Positions 1-9,332 of a stretch of DNA of 33,452 nucleotides are shown here, piece by piece (positions within the stretch are counted from its first letter, which is position 1; each line of letters opens with the position of its first letter). Location of the stretch: NCBI GenBank assembly GCA_012064415.1, contig SSNU01000162.1, positions 205,323-238,774 on the forward strand, read 5' to 3'. Under the pieces are notes generated by a model, which saw nothing but the letters and a program-made list of their open reading frames with translations, was not told where the DNA came from and searched no databases. This stretch comes from Gyrodactylus bullatarudis. Lineage: Eukaryota; Platyhelminthes; Monogenea; Gyrodactylidea; Gyrodactylidae. The translations under genes and the position numbers were made by a program.

Positions 1-641
1 CAAAATAAATGTGTATACTTAAACTTGACGTTAAAAAAATTTATGAAAAATAGAAAATTTATATTTACTGAATTATGTTGAAATAAATTATATTTAAAAA
101 TACGCATTTTAATAAAGAATTTTTCATTCTTTATAAGTCAACATCCCAAGTCTCAAGATCATTTAAAATTAATATAAGAGGACAGGTTCTATAGGTGTAT
201 ACTTATTATTGATTATCACTATATAACAAGTACTATAATTTTTATAATCCTTATTTTTAAAGAAATACTACACCTTTATTTTTCTACATATAGACCAATA
301 TAAGCCAGAAGACAACATAGTCAGGTAGCAAGCGAACAACGTTATAGTCAATCTATGCCGAACAACTCCCTGAAGAACTACTTGTTTCAAAATTAAGAGC
401 TCATTATTGTTTTATGAGTTATTCGTAACACTGAAGAATATGTATGAAGACAAATACTAGTTCCTAAGAATTTAAATATAGACCCAACTTTTAATAAATT
501 GACTTATTTTTGTTAAAAGTCTATTTTCATTTACCTCTAATGACTATTATGTCATATTATGTTCTAATATAATTTTAGTTATTGAAAGTATTAATCAATA
601 TACAAGGTATATTCTTTCAAAAAATCATTTTGTTGCCAACT
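1..641. other. AT-rich stretch, no gene seen
   Basis: No open frame of coding character on either strand. It is simple AT-rich sequence lying 3' of the minus-strand gene that ends at 642. I saw no convincing RNA gene and no clean AATAAA on the minus strand just past that stop. Confidence 0.5.
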
Positions 642-1115
642 TCAGGAATCCCCTTGCTGGAATGTACCGCAATCCTCTTCATCCTCAAAATCTCCAAGTC
701 GACTTTCAATATCATCATCATAACGATATGAATAGTCGCCACCACCGAATGTACTTTCATCATCACCGTATTTCAACGTATTTCCACTGCAAACGCTTAA
801 AGTGTCATCAGATTTAGGCGGATATTCAAAAGTTTCGTGAAGAGTTTCTATCTTTACAGGCTCTGAATTATGTTTTGAATAATTATATTGATAACTGCTT
901 GCCTTTACAGTTGGTTTTATTCCATCGCTAGAACTATAATGACATTTTGCACCAAATTTTCTATCAGGAAGTTCTTGAGGCTTATAGGAATCGTAAGATA
1001 CTGATGCCTGTGGAGTGGATTGAGATGCCGAAAATCTAGCTGATCTTCTCGATGAAAGATCTAAGACTTCTTCAACCACAACTACACTGCGTCTAAAACT
1101 TTCTGTAGCATCCAT
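642..1115 (-). CDS. Unknown acidic low-complexity protein, 157 aa
   Basis: I do not recognise this protein. It is an uninterrupted 157-codon frame in DNA where stops are otherwise frequent, and the frame is visibly richer in G+C than its flanks, so it is probably real coding sequence. The N-terminal half has a short hydrophobic/acidic patch (VVVVEEVLDL, residues 11-20) followed by Ser/Arg-rich sequence. The middle is rich in Ser, Tyr and Lys. The C-terminal third is strongly acidic, with Gly, Tyr and Asp/Glu runs (about 117-157). There is no signal peptide, membrane helix or known domain. The chosen ATG is at 1113-1115; an upstream exon cannot be excluded. It may be an intrinsically disordered protein or the last exon of a larger gene. 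Confidence 0.5.
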   Translation of the reverse strand: MDATESFRRSVVVVEEVLDLSSRRSARFSASQSTPQASVSYDSYKPQELPDRKFGAKCHYSSSDGIKPTVKASSYQYNYSKHNSEPVKIETLHETFEYPPKSDDTLSVCSGNTLKYGDDESTFGGGDYSYRYDDDIESRLGDFEDEEDCGTFQQGDS

Positions 1116-3069
1116 TACAATAGAGGTGGTAGGTTATCTTTGAAAACTAATGATAAATTTATGAATAATTACGAATCTTAAATAAAAATCGAATTGCGAA
1201 AAAGATTTGATACGCGAGTCTAGATAACTTTTTGTAAAAATATCGCCATCAATATTAAAAGTTTTATTCAAACTCTTCAAAAATATTTGGTATCAAGCTG
1301 AATAGTCTGCTGAAAAAAGGGTAATTTGATAGAAATAAGGTCAAAGATGTAAATATTACTATCTTATTTTTTATTGCTACTTTTTAAAACTGAATCAAGT
1401 GTGAGATCTTGAAATTTATAAAATCCAAAAATAAGAAGTCAAACCATGTAGGCTAAAAGTTTCAGAAAAATCAACATGGCATTTTTTTATTTTTCGTAAA
1501 TTCTAGCGTTTTCACTTGAAATCAAGCTCTTTTGCGGAGTTTTGAAACAGTTTTTAAATTGAAAAGAATAAGATTTATTTCAAATTGAATTATGCAATTT
1601 ATTTATTCTTTCAATTCCAGAGATGGCAAAAAATAGGTGTTAAACATGAAAAAATCTCGATCATCAGAAATTATTTACAAGTGTATCTCTATTGTTTTTA
1701 TCTAGATAATTAATTTCGGGAGTTGTTGTCCTGATAATGTCTTGATATGTTCTCCTGCAAATAAATATCAAAGTTAAAATTAGAATATCATCTTTAATTT
1801 CAATATTATATGTATATGGGAAATGATTCTCATGAATAAATAAAAAGACTAACGGAAACGAACCTTTAATACCTCTAGTGTTTGAATAATTACACGGGTG
1901 TAGGTTGGGTCAAAGTATTTAATTCTAAATATGAAATTCTAACGTAAAATTTTAAGCTGAAATAAAATCTGTCTGTGAGCTGGAATAATGGGCAAAACCC
2001 GAATTTTTGAAAAGAAACTTTTTTTATTTAATAATTATTAATCTTTTATATATGATAAAAAATTAATAAATTATATACCATCTGAAAATAGGATAAATTT
2101 TGAACGTGATGGTTGTATATTTAAACGATTTTTAGAAACAAGACATAGAAAAAAAATTTGCAAATTTTTTCAGAAAAGTGGTAAAATTTTCAGCACAAAA
2201 GTTTTGTTTTTTTGAAAACGAAAAAAGATATTCCTAATTTTATCCAAGTTTATTTTAGAAAATTTAATCCTCTAGCATTGTTAGTCAAGATATTTTTTAG
2301 AAATATATATATTAGGGTAATACAAAATTTTATTTACCCCGAACAATGTTCTATGCCTTAATCAAAAATTGATGTTTTAACACATTTTTCAAAATCAAAA
2401 TGAAAATTTTTCATGTTCTGATATACAAAAATCCCATTTTCCCTAAAATCATCAAAATTTACCTAATTTCCTGGGACTTTCTTCCGACATGTGAAAGAAC
2501 ACTCAATTTTTATTATAAGCACTATTTTTATTCAAAATTTTGTAAAAACTATTCAGAAATCTTAATTTTGGGGTTAAGAGGTGTTTATTTTAATTTCGAA
2601 AATTCGGTTTTGCCGATTATCTCAGCTCACAGACAGCCGAATTTTTTAAAATACCAAATTCGTTATCAGCGTGAAATTTTACAAAATTTAGCACAAAAAT
2701 CTAAAGTTTTGAATAATCAGTGTGCAATAGGATTGGGTGAAATTTTTAACCTCATATTTTTACTGGTTCTGGCTGCTGATAGAACTATCAGTTCTAAGCA
2801 TGTGTCGAAAATTCTTCACCATTAGCTCATTTAGTTATAAAAATCCAGAATTTTCCAAATCGCCGCTTAATTTTCAATGAATTTTTACCACGCAATCATT
2901 AAAATCCGGAATATCTTGGCCATCTAAGTTTTATCTTCAAAAATAGTAATCTTAGCATCATTTCTTTGTTTTATCGAAGGACATTGAGGGAAAAATGGGC
3001 AATGACATAATAGAGAATGACTTTCCCGCTTTAAAAATATGCAAAACATGATCTGAGTACTAAATTTTA
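1116..3069. other. AT-rich intergenic stretch, no supported gene
   Basis: Nearly 2 kb of A- and T-run-rich DNA between the 642-1115 gene and the 3' end of the PHD-SET gene. A plus-strand open frame at 2400-2825 (141 codons) has no recognisable domain and a composition dominated by Phe, Ile, Leu and Lys, as expected from chance reading of AT-rich DNA. I do not call it a gene. Confidence 0.5.
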
Positions 3070-3143
3070 TCAAAAAAGAAAGTACTCTCGTGAGTTGTTC
3101 GGAGAAAAAAATCTCACCCTAGCCTAGTGTTCAAATTAAAATT

Positions 3144-6100
3144 TTAATTCTACAATTAGATGTATTTTAAAAAAATTCCAGGTTATTGAGATTATTACGC
3201 GATTAGTAAAAGAGACCGAGAAAACTCACTTTGTTAGCTATATTCCTTTCCAAGTTTGCATCCTCTTTATTCATAGAGTTTGAGGACCTTTTCTTTGGTA
3301 AATTACCATTCGTATTTATTTGCATAAAAGTAACTTTTGGTTCAGAGAGCCTTGGATTAGAGCAAAGAAAAAAAGAGTTAATTAAGCATCAAAATTCAGT
3401 AGTAAAAACATACGCATTTATTTCAGTATGAGTGAGAGGTTTCGGAGTGACCCTATAACGTTGAAGGCGTCGAGTCCATTTTTTAACACTACAACGCTTT
3501 CTCTCACATCCGCATTCGAGGGGATAGCAAACCCTGGAATAATCGATGTCGAAGGGCAATGTTATTTCGACATTGGCATTGATATCCATGATTGTCTTGA
3601 TGAATATGTGTAGTTTTCCTTTAACAAATGAATGCGTCAGCTGAAGGAAATTTTTAAAACTGTATGAGAAATAGGGCTCTTTGAAATATATAGCAAAAGC
3701 ATTAAATTTTAATAGGAAAATTGTCTTGATCCATTATAATCAATCTGATTGGTTTTTAGATGAAATGGAACAAAGTTCAGATTACAAGCGTATCATCCAC
3801 TTAAGAAGGTACATGAAGGGTTATATAAATTTTTATAACTTTTTCAGCTATTTCCTCATTTAATAGAGAATTAAATTTCGAAAAAATTAATTTTGTAAAC
3901 TTATTTAGTATTATTAAAATTTCTATTCCAAAAAGAAGGTCGTTTATTTTCGAATCTAAATCTACTTTTAGTATTTTTATTCCACACCAAAAATTATAGA
4001 GAATACTATTACACAAATTCGTCTAATTACATCTTTACATTGGGAAAATTAAGATTTTCAATTTATAAAATGGATAACTTACAGTACAATTAGGATTGCA
4101 TGACCTTCTAACAAATCTAGAATCATTTCCATAACTCTTGGTATCAATAACAATGGGCTGCGATAATTTAGAATAAACAAAAGCATAAGGATACGGGGTA
4201 AAGTAGATATCACTCATTGCATCAAACTCTCGGTATAGGACGACATTTCCAATTACTTCAAGGATAAAGTCACCAGCACTAACGGCAATAGTTGTTTCAA
4301 TTCCTTTAGTAACATTTCCCTCAGTTAAGAGGCAATAATTAGAGGAACGAAAGAACTTTGAGGGAAAGCATTTTTCATCATTATCCCTGTATATAAATTT
4401 TAATAATATGCAGTTAAATTTTTAAAAAAATTAAAGACTTACATTATGTAATTCAGAGAATTGAGCAAATTCTCCGAGTAGGTATTTTGAAAGGCTCGAC
4501 AAAACTTGGGGGTAGAATAGCTTGGAGGACTTGTTCTGCTTTTAATGGTCGAATTGGATTTAACAAAGACTGGTTCAGAAGTGAGAGGCTTTGGATCTGA
4601 ATTTCCTGGTAAATTAGTCAGCTTGCTAGTAGTATCATAGGGTTTCTTTGGACTATTCAGACCATCGGGATAGGATTCATTTGTTTCTGAAATTTTATAT
4701 ATTTTATTAAATATATTTAATAACATGTATATGTTACCGTGAATCGTGTGAAAGCAGGGATTTGTACGAATCACTAGTGAATTGTGGAAATTTAAAATTC
4801 CTTCTCTAAATAATTTTTTTATTTTCGTGGTGAAGAAATTAAGTATAATTGTAATATAAAATAAATTATTTATTTGTGCATGATAAACTAATGTGGCATC
4901 TGGAGTTACACAATAAATTATTCTTGCGACACTTGCAACGACTTGTTAAGCATTTTGTTTTACAGCTACAGTGTAAAAATCCTTGTCCATTAACAGAGGA
5001 TACCATACTCGAAAATTTTCTCACAGAGTAGCTTTCATTAGGAACTTCTTCAATATCAATAAATTTCTCGTCCATTTGATTTGATTCCGGATGTTGTTCC
5101 GACCAGATATAGATTGTTATAATCAACTTTCAAGATCACTCCATATAAGTTATGATAATGCCACAATAGTTTATCATTCACAAATAAATAATTTATTTTA
5201 TATTACAATTATACTTAATTTCTTCACCACGAAAATAAAAAAATTATTTAGAGAAGGAATTTTAAATTTCCACAATTCACTAGTGATTCGTACAAATCCC
5301 TGCTTTCACACGATTCACGGTAACATATATATATATATCATATACTTGAAAGTAATTTTGTTGTTTTTTTAATAAAATTATACTTTGGATATTCACAGTT
5401 ACCGTTTTACGAAATAAAACTAAAACAAGAGCTTACGAGTGAATTGGAAATATCTAGAAGAGGATTTTTCACACTTGGAAGATATAAAAATGAAAATAAA
5501 ATCAAAATTTACCTCGAAATTTGGTGTCAATAGTTTGTTTACGCTTTGATTTTCTTGGTGGGGAAGGAACACGTTGGTTAACATTGGTAGTTTCCAGACG
5601 AATTGTATCTGCTTTAACAGCTTTTACCTTACACTCATTTAATTTATTCTGGGCATTATGAAGGGCTAGGGATTTCTTGACTGATGAAGCTGCCACTTGT
5701 TCAATTATCGACTGATCAAATGAATTATTTGTACCGCTAGATAGATTTTTTTCTTCTCCAGAATACGACTCAATACTTTCTAGGCCTTGTTCATCTTTTA
5801 GATTGTTCAAGATTTCTATACTAACAGGATAATTGCCACAGAGATTGCACATGTAACGATTTGGTGTAATTGCACTCAGGGGTTTATCAGTAAGACGATT
5901 TGTTACATTAGCTGGTTTATTGCATCCCAGAGTTGAATTATGATCATGATTACTATGACTATTAATGACAGAATTATAAGTGGAAATGTCCTGAATTAAA
6001 CGAGGATTCTTTTTCACTTTAATCTTCTTTTCGTCATTCACAGGCATGTTGTTGAAATCTATGCCATTTCTCTGATCAAGATCAGTATAAAGAGCCATCA

Positions 6101-6649
6101 TACAGTCTAAATGTTGCCAGGTTTTACATTTCATACATCTAATCACATTATGAAGAGATTTGTAGCCATAACAAGGACATTGTAGAAAAAATGATCTTGG
6201 AATGGTTCTCTCATCAATCTGTCTAAGGTCAATTATGCCCAATTTTTCACATTCCTTGTAGCAGAGCAAGGCAACTTTATTGTTCTCTTTTTCTTCTTCT
6301 TCTTCTTCAGAATCCTCAAGTTGACTAGGAGATACAGCCAACTCATCTGGTATCTGAATTAACTCAGGCTCTATATTGTTGTTTTTATCTACAGTAAAAG
6401 GTTCTGGAGTAAATTCACATTCGACTGTAAGTTTGCCTTTTTTGGCAAATTCTGAGTGCCATGCAGAGAATAATCTTTTACGGCTTTCTGAAAGTCCATC
6501 GTTTAACATTTCTATTCTTTCGGACTCATCATTACTGGTTTTCGTTATCTGAATGTGAATTCTTTTGGTTTCCTTATTAATGAAAACATTATTATTTTAA
6601 TTTATTTTGTGAATATGATTAAACTCACAGTACCAACAATCTCAGACAT
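3144..6649 (-). CDS. KMT2E: KMT2E/MLL5-like PHD finger and SET domain protein (6-7 exons)
   Basis: Chromatin protein of the KMT2E/SETD5/UpSET family, nuclear, probably a histone-tail reader rather than a methyltransferase. I built the exons from GT-AG sites and phase: 6649-6629, 6548-5513, 4686-4443, 4386-4083, 3640-3414 and 3350-3230, giving 651 codons. The next acceptor (before 3149) adds one residue and a stop; an alternative last exon is 3123-3070. A PHD finger occupies residues 131-244 (C131-x-C133, CMKC 145-148, WQHLDC with H153/C156, CNLC 241-244). A Glu run lies near residue 90. The SET domain runs from about 453 to 570, with RRSC at 527-530 where active enzymes have NHSC, and FDIDY at 565-569. 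A post-SET C-x-C-x4-C follows at 578-585. RRSC and the WQHxDCM signature are typical of MLL5, whose SET is thought to be inactive. The 5' end lies 200 bp from the divergent CUB gene. Confidence 0.85.
4732..4899 (+). repeat. Left terminal inverted repeat of Ginger-like element
   Basis: 168 bp, matching the reverse complement of 5158-5325 with two mismatches near its inner end. It starts TGTTACCGTGAATCGTG. Confidence 0.85.
4866..5126 (-). pseudogene. Cys-rich C-terminal fragment of a Ginger/KRBA2-like integrase
   Basis: An 86-codon frame inside the TIR-bounded element. Its last 40 residues form a Cys cluster (CSCKTKCLTSRCKCRKN, then CNSRCH) like the Cys-rich tail of SCAND3/KRBA2-type and Ginger integrase proteins. 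No DDE catalytic core remains upstream within the element. The frame overlaps the left TIR, so the transposase stop codon lies inside the repeat. The ATG at 5126 is only the first in frame and is probably not a functional start. It reads in the same direction as the host gene but sits in its intron. Confidence 0.5.
5158..5325 (-). repeat. Right terminal inverted repeat of Ginger-like element
   Basis: 168-bp inverted partner of 4732-4899. It ends CACGATTCACGGTAACA and is followed by a TATATATA tract. Confidence 0.85.
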
Positions 6650-6849
6650 TATTCTGTTAAATATAATGTAAAATTAGCTAAGAATTGTCGCAGTATCTAT
6701 AAGAACTATTACAGGAGTAACGTTCAAAGAGCAAGCAAAGAGCAGTGTTGTGATTTGATTTAAAAATCCAGTTACAAATTTAGAGTAGCTCATACTAACA
6801 ATGAAATTGAAAACTAAAATAATTTTACTGATTGTAAATACCGCACAAT
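6650..6849. promoter_or_regulatory. Shared divergent promoter region
   Basis: Only 200 bp separate the start codon of the minus-strand PHD-SET gene (6649) from the start codon of the plus-strand CUB-LDLa gene (6850). Both core promoters and 5' UTRs must lie here, or the two genes share a bidirectional promoter. I see no clear TATA box. Confidence 0.5.
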
Positions 6850-7669
6850 ATGAAAATATTTGAAAATATTTTAATTTTCTTTTCGGCGTTAATACTGGTC
6901 AGTTGCAAGACTCTTAATAGTAAATTACATTTTCTCAACTTAAGTCACGACATCTGAATGTTTTGGTCTACCAGAAAGTCCTATTATCCTAGAAGGAGCT
7001 ATCCTGAAATCAAATAATCTATATGGTAGATCTGAATGTTATATCAAATCGCCATCTGGAACAAATTATTTTCGGATTACTTTTCTCAATCTTTCCCTCA
7101 AATCAGCCGGAATAGATTGTCCAAGGTTAATAATTTCGGAATTTTCGACTACTACTGCTACCAGGATAGATTCTGATCCTTTCCTGATTATGACTGTTAT
7201 GACGCCTGCGAATGAAAATTTATTAGCCGATATCGATTGTAACACTTATGAAAAATTTAAAGACAGTGTTTTTCAGACAACTTCAAATGGGCTCACATTG
7301 AAGATTGTATTTGATCAATCTTCTGTTGAGCTCTCTGATAGTAATTTTGAGCTGATCACTTCAGCGTACGGTAAGTTTGATTATCATTTCTCAAATTTAG
7401 CTCTTGGATCATCTTTCAATTGTCCTGACCAGTCATTTAGATGTTGGTCAGATAGGGACAAGTGCATTCCGGAAAGTTTGACCTGTGATCAAGTTGAGAA
7501 TTGTCCCGATGGCTCTGACGAGTATGATTTTCTCTGTACAGGACGTATCGGCGGTCTTCCACTTCCCCTATTTGTAATTTTGATTATAATAGGATTCTTG
7601 GGATTAATAGGAATAATCAGTCTTATCATCTATTTCGCCAGACAGAACACAATGAAAAAGAAGTTTTGA
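6850..7669 (+). CDS. CUB-like/LDL-receptor class A single-pass membrane protein
   Basis: Predicted 264-aa type I surface protein. Exon 1 (6850-6919) encodes a signal peptide (MKIFENILIFFSALILVSC). A 25-nt intron (6920-6944, GTAAAT...TTAAG) shifts the phase by one and joins exon 2 (6945-7669). A weaker donor at 6902 would give a 43-nt intron and a shorter leader. The extracellular part begins with a CUB-like region (about residues 25-145; Cys pairs, an SPxxxNYFRITF strand). An LDLa repeat follows (FNCPDQSFRC, KCIP, NCPDGSDEY), with the acidic DGSDE calcium-binding signature. A 24-residue membrane helix (LPLFVILIIIGF onward) and a short basic tail close the protein. The architecture resembles NETO-type or LRP-like accessory receptors, but the ligand is unknown. 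The stop is 54 bp from the convergent ATPase gene's stop. Confidence 0.75.
6920..6944 (+). other. 25-nt intron in the CUB-LDLa gene
   Basis: Starts GTAAAT and ends TTAAG. Removing it joins the signal-peptide exon (phase 1) to the CUB exon in frame. Without splicing the signal peptide frame reaches a TGA at once. Its length is not a multiple of three. A 43-nt alternative with donor GTTGCA exists. Confidence 0.6.
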
Positions 7670-7688
7670 TTCTTCTATTGCAGAATAA

Positions 7689-7701
7689 TTTATTTAATAA
7701 A
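7689..7701. terminator. Interleaved convergent poly(A) signals
   Basis: AATAAA on the plus strand (7696-7701) serves the CUB-LDLa gene. TTTATT at 7689-7694 is AATAAA on the minus strand for the ATPase beta gene. The two hexamers are one base apart, so the 3' UTRs are very short and probably overlap. Confidence 0.6.
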
Positions 7702-7723
7702 TTTAATATTTTAAATGCATTTC

Positions 7724-8675
7724 TCAGTCTAAGAGTAATTCAAATGAAGTTGATGAGTTGAGATTCTTTGCCCATGCTCGACAGGTAATCCTAATAACGA
7801 CATTCTTCCTGGGATAATAAAATTTGGCAAAGACAATCGGACTATAATAATTCTCCTGGCCCAAGTAAGGAAAGAAATAATGGGGAATTTCAGCTGTATC
7901 AGAAATCTCATGGCCTCTTGTATCAAAGTATGTTATTTTTCTAATTAAACTCGTATCAAACGGCGTTGTTCCTTCACATCTCACATTAATTCCATTCGAT
8001 TCATCTTTATTTACGTCAGGTATCCAACCGTAAACTCGATTTAATTTCAAGATAAAGCACGGAGATCCGGCAGAGAATCCATAGTCCTGCAACATATTGC
8101 AATCCATTGCCCAATCAAGGTCATATAGGCATGATTTTTCCTCAGTAAGTACAGTCTCGTTATTGCAACTCATCATGGAGTTTTCCCGTTTACTATTGTG
8201 GTCGTATCTTCTAGTGAAGGCTGCCATAGCATCGAGATATCCGCGATAAGTATATTCTCGAGATGGCTAAACGTGAGAATACATGCCTTACATTAAAATG
8301 GATTATTGTAGATTTAAAATCAACTATTGGTACCAGACTGAGCCCTGGCTTCAGATTTAACAGGCTATCGTAACCAGTTCTATAGGGACTATTTACTGTG
8401 TAGAGGTGATCGCAGAGAAATTTTATTATCAGGGCCGTAGACGCTGTTAAAAGGATGTAGAAGCCGAGGTAAAATAAAATCCTATAAGTTGTACGCTCTA
8501 ATCTTGAATATTGCTTTGGCTTATGAAAGTTTCTCAGCTTGCTAATCTTCTTGAGTTCGCGCATCTTTTTCAACTGAGTCCTCCAGAACTTCTCATCTTT
8601 ATATTTATAAAGTTTGTCACGTCGAATAGGATTCGTATTACAATATGTGTATAATATACAGATGAAATTATTCAT
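7724..8675 (-). CDS. ATP1B: Na+/K+-ATPase beta subunit
   Basis: Type II membrane glycoprotein that escorts and stabilises the catalytic alpha subunit at the plasma membrane. Exon 1 (8675-8292) codes for 128 residues: a basic cytoplasmic tail, one membrane helix (about 66-87, FYLGFYILLTASTALII) and the conserved KPGLSLVP segment. A 25-nt intron (8291-8267, GTAAGG...TTTAG) in phase 0 leads to exon 2 (8266-7724), which opens with PSREYTYRGYLDAMAAF, matching the family's Y-x-x-x-L region. The total is 308 aa, the usual size. The ectodomain shows the family Cys spacing and signatures: YGFSAGSPCFILKLNRVYGW, then a PYLGQENY stretch, and ITCRAW near the end. The start at 8675 fits the length, but a Met at residue 38 is possible. 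It could be an H+/K+-type beta, though Na+/K+ is far likelier in an invertebrate. Confidence 0.88.
8267..8291 (-). other. 25-nt intron in the ATPase beta gene
   Basis: GTAAGG donor and CACGTTTAG acceptor, phase 0. Splicing joins STIIHFN to PSREYTYRGYLDA, both conserved beta-subunit segments. The length is not a multiple of three, so unspliced RNA would be frame-shifted. This is the best-supported micro-intron in the window. Confidence 0.85.
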
Positions 8676-9332
8676 GTTTCATATTTATCTTTTACAATTG
8701 TTGTTTGTTAGTCAGTTAGTTAAGTTGGAAACTAGAAATGTATAGACATTGTACATAGAAAGTTGAGAATTTTTGGATTTATTTTCTTTTTTTTTCTGTA
8801 CACAGAGTTATAATGGTGATACCACATGAAAGAAATGTGTACAAATTAGTGGTACTATTGTGAGTAATAAATTATAAGAAGAATTGAACTGATAGGTTCA
8901 CCAATCAATAAATGTGAAGAAGAAAGAGAAGAAATCTAGAAATTGTAGAAAGTATTCAAAGAATCCCAAACAGAAATAAGCTACTTCAACGAGGAGTATT
9001 TATTAATTGATTTTTTTTATTCCGTAAAATTTCATGTACAAATGACATTGATTCTCATAAGTGTTTTTTTTTCATCCAACAAATATAATAGTGATACAAT
9101 TAGTTGTACAACAAGATTAATTAATTATACTAATATCATGATGATGTGGGGTCTCTCAAGGATCTTGATTGTAATCTTCATCCTTCTTCATTATTTGATC
9201 TTTAGTCCGTTATTTTATTAATAATTAATTAACAGATTTTATTGCTTGTCTGTTATAGAAAGAACTGGGTTTTTATATTTAGTAACAGAGTTAGATTAGA
9301 GAGCGTAGAAAAGATGGCGAATAAAATATGGC
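8676..9332. other. Intergenic region between ATPase beta and UBE2Q
   Basis: About 660 bp holding the upstream region of the ATPase gene and the 3' UTR of UBE2Q, both read on the minus strand. A minus-strand AATAAA (TTTATT at 9238-9243) about 90 nt past the UBE2Q stop is a likely poly(A) signal. I see no other gene. Confidence 0.5.

Larger units (their letters stand above)
4732..5325 (-). mobile_element. Ginger-like DNA transposon relic, 594 bp
   Basis: The element is bounded by 168-bp terminal inverted repeats (4732-4899 and 5158-5325) that differ at only two positions. The ends are TGTTACCGTG...CACGGTAACA, and a TATA on each side (4728-4731 and 5326-5329) could be a 4-bp target duplication, although the right flank is an AT microsatellite. 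Long TIRs, TGT ends and 4-bp duplications are known of Ginger elements, DNA transposons with a retrovirus-like integrase. Inside lies a Cys-rich frame resembling the C-terminal tail of Ginger/KRBA2-like integrase proteins. The integrase core is missing, so this is an internally deleted, non-autonomous copy. Confidence 0.65.
4687..5512 (-). other. KMT2E-like intron enlarged by a transposon
   Basis: This is the 826-nt intron between the PHD exon and the next exon. The donor GTAAAT follows a codon split after its first base, and the acceptor TTTCAG restores the Glu codon, so the phase matches. Without the Ginger-like insertion and its target duplication it would be 228 nt; the gene's other introns are 56, 63, 80, about 80 and 442 nt. 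Confidence 0.8.

Noticed and set aside
2400..2825. 141-codon plus-strand ORF
   Set aside because: No domain; Phe/Ile/Lys-dominated composition matches chance reading of AT-rich DNA, with no splice or promoter context.
3681..4016. Small ORFs on both strands
   Set aside because: They lie inside the 442-nt intron of the PHD-SET gene.
4439..4774. 111-codon minus-strand ORF read as a separate gene
   Set aside because: Its first 29 codons are the Ginger-like repeat and intron; the rest is an exon of the PHD-SET gene.
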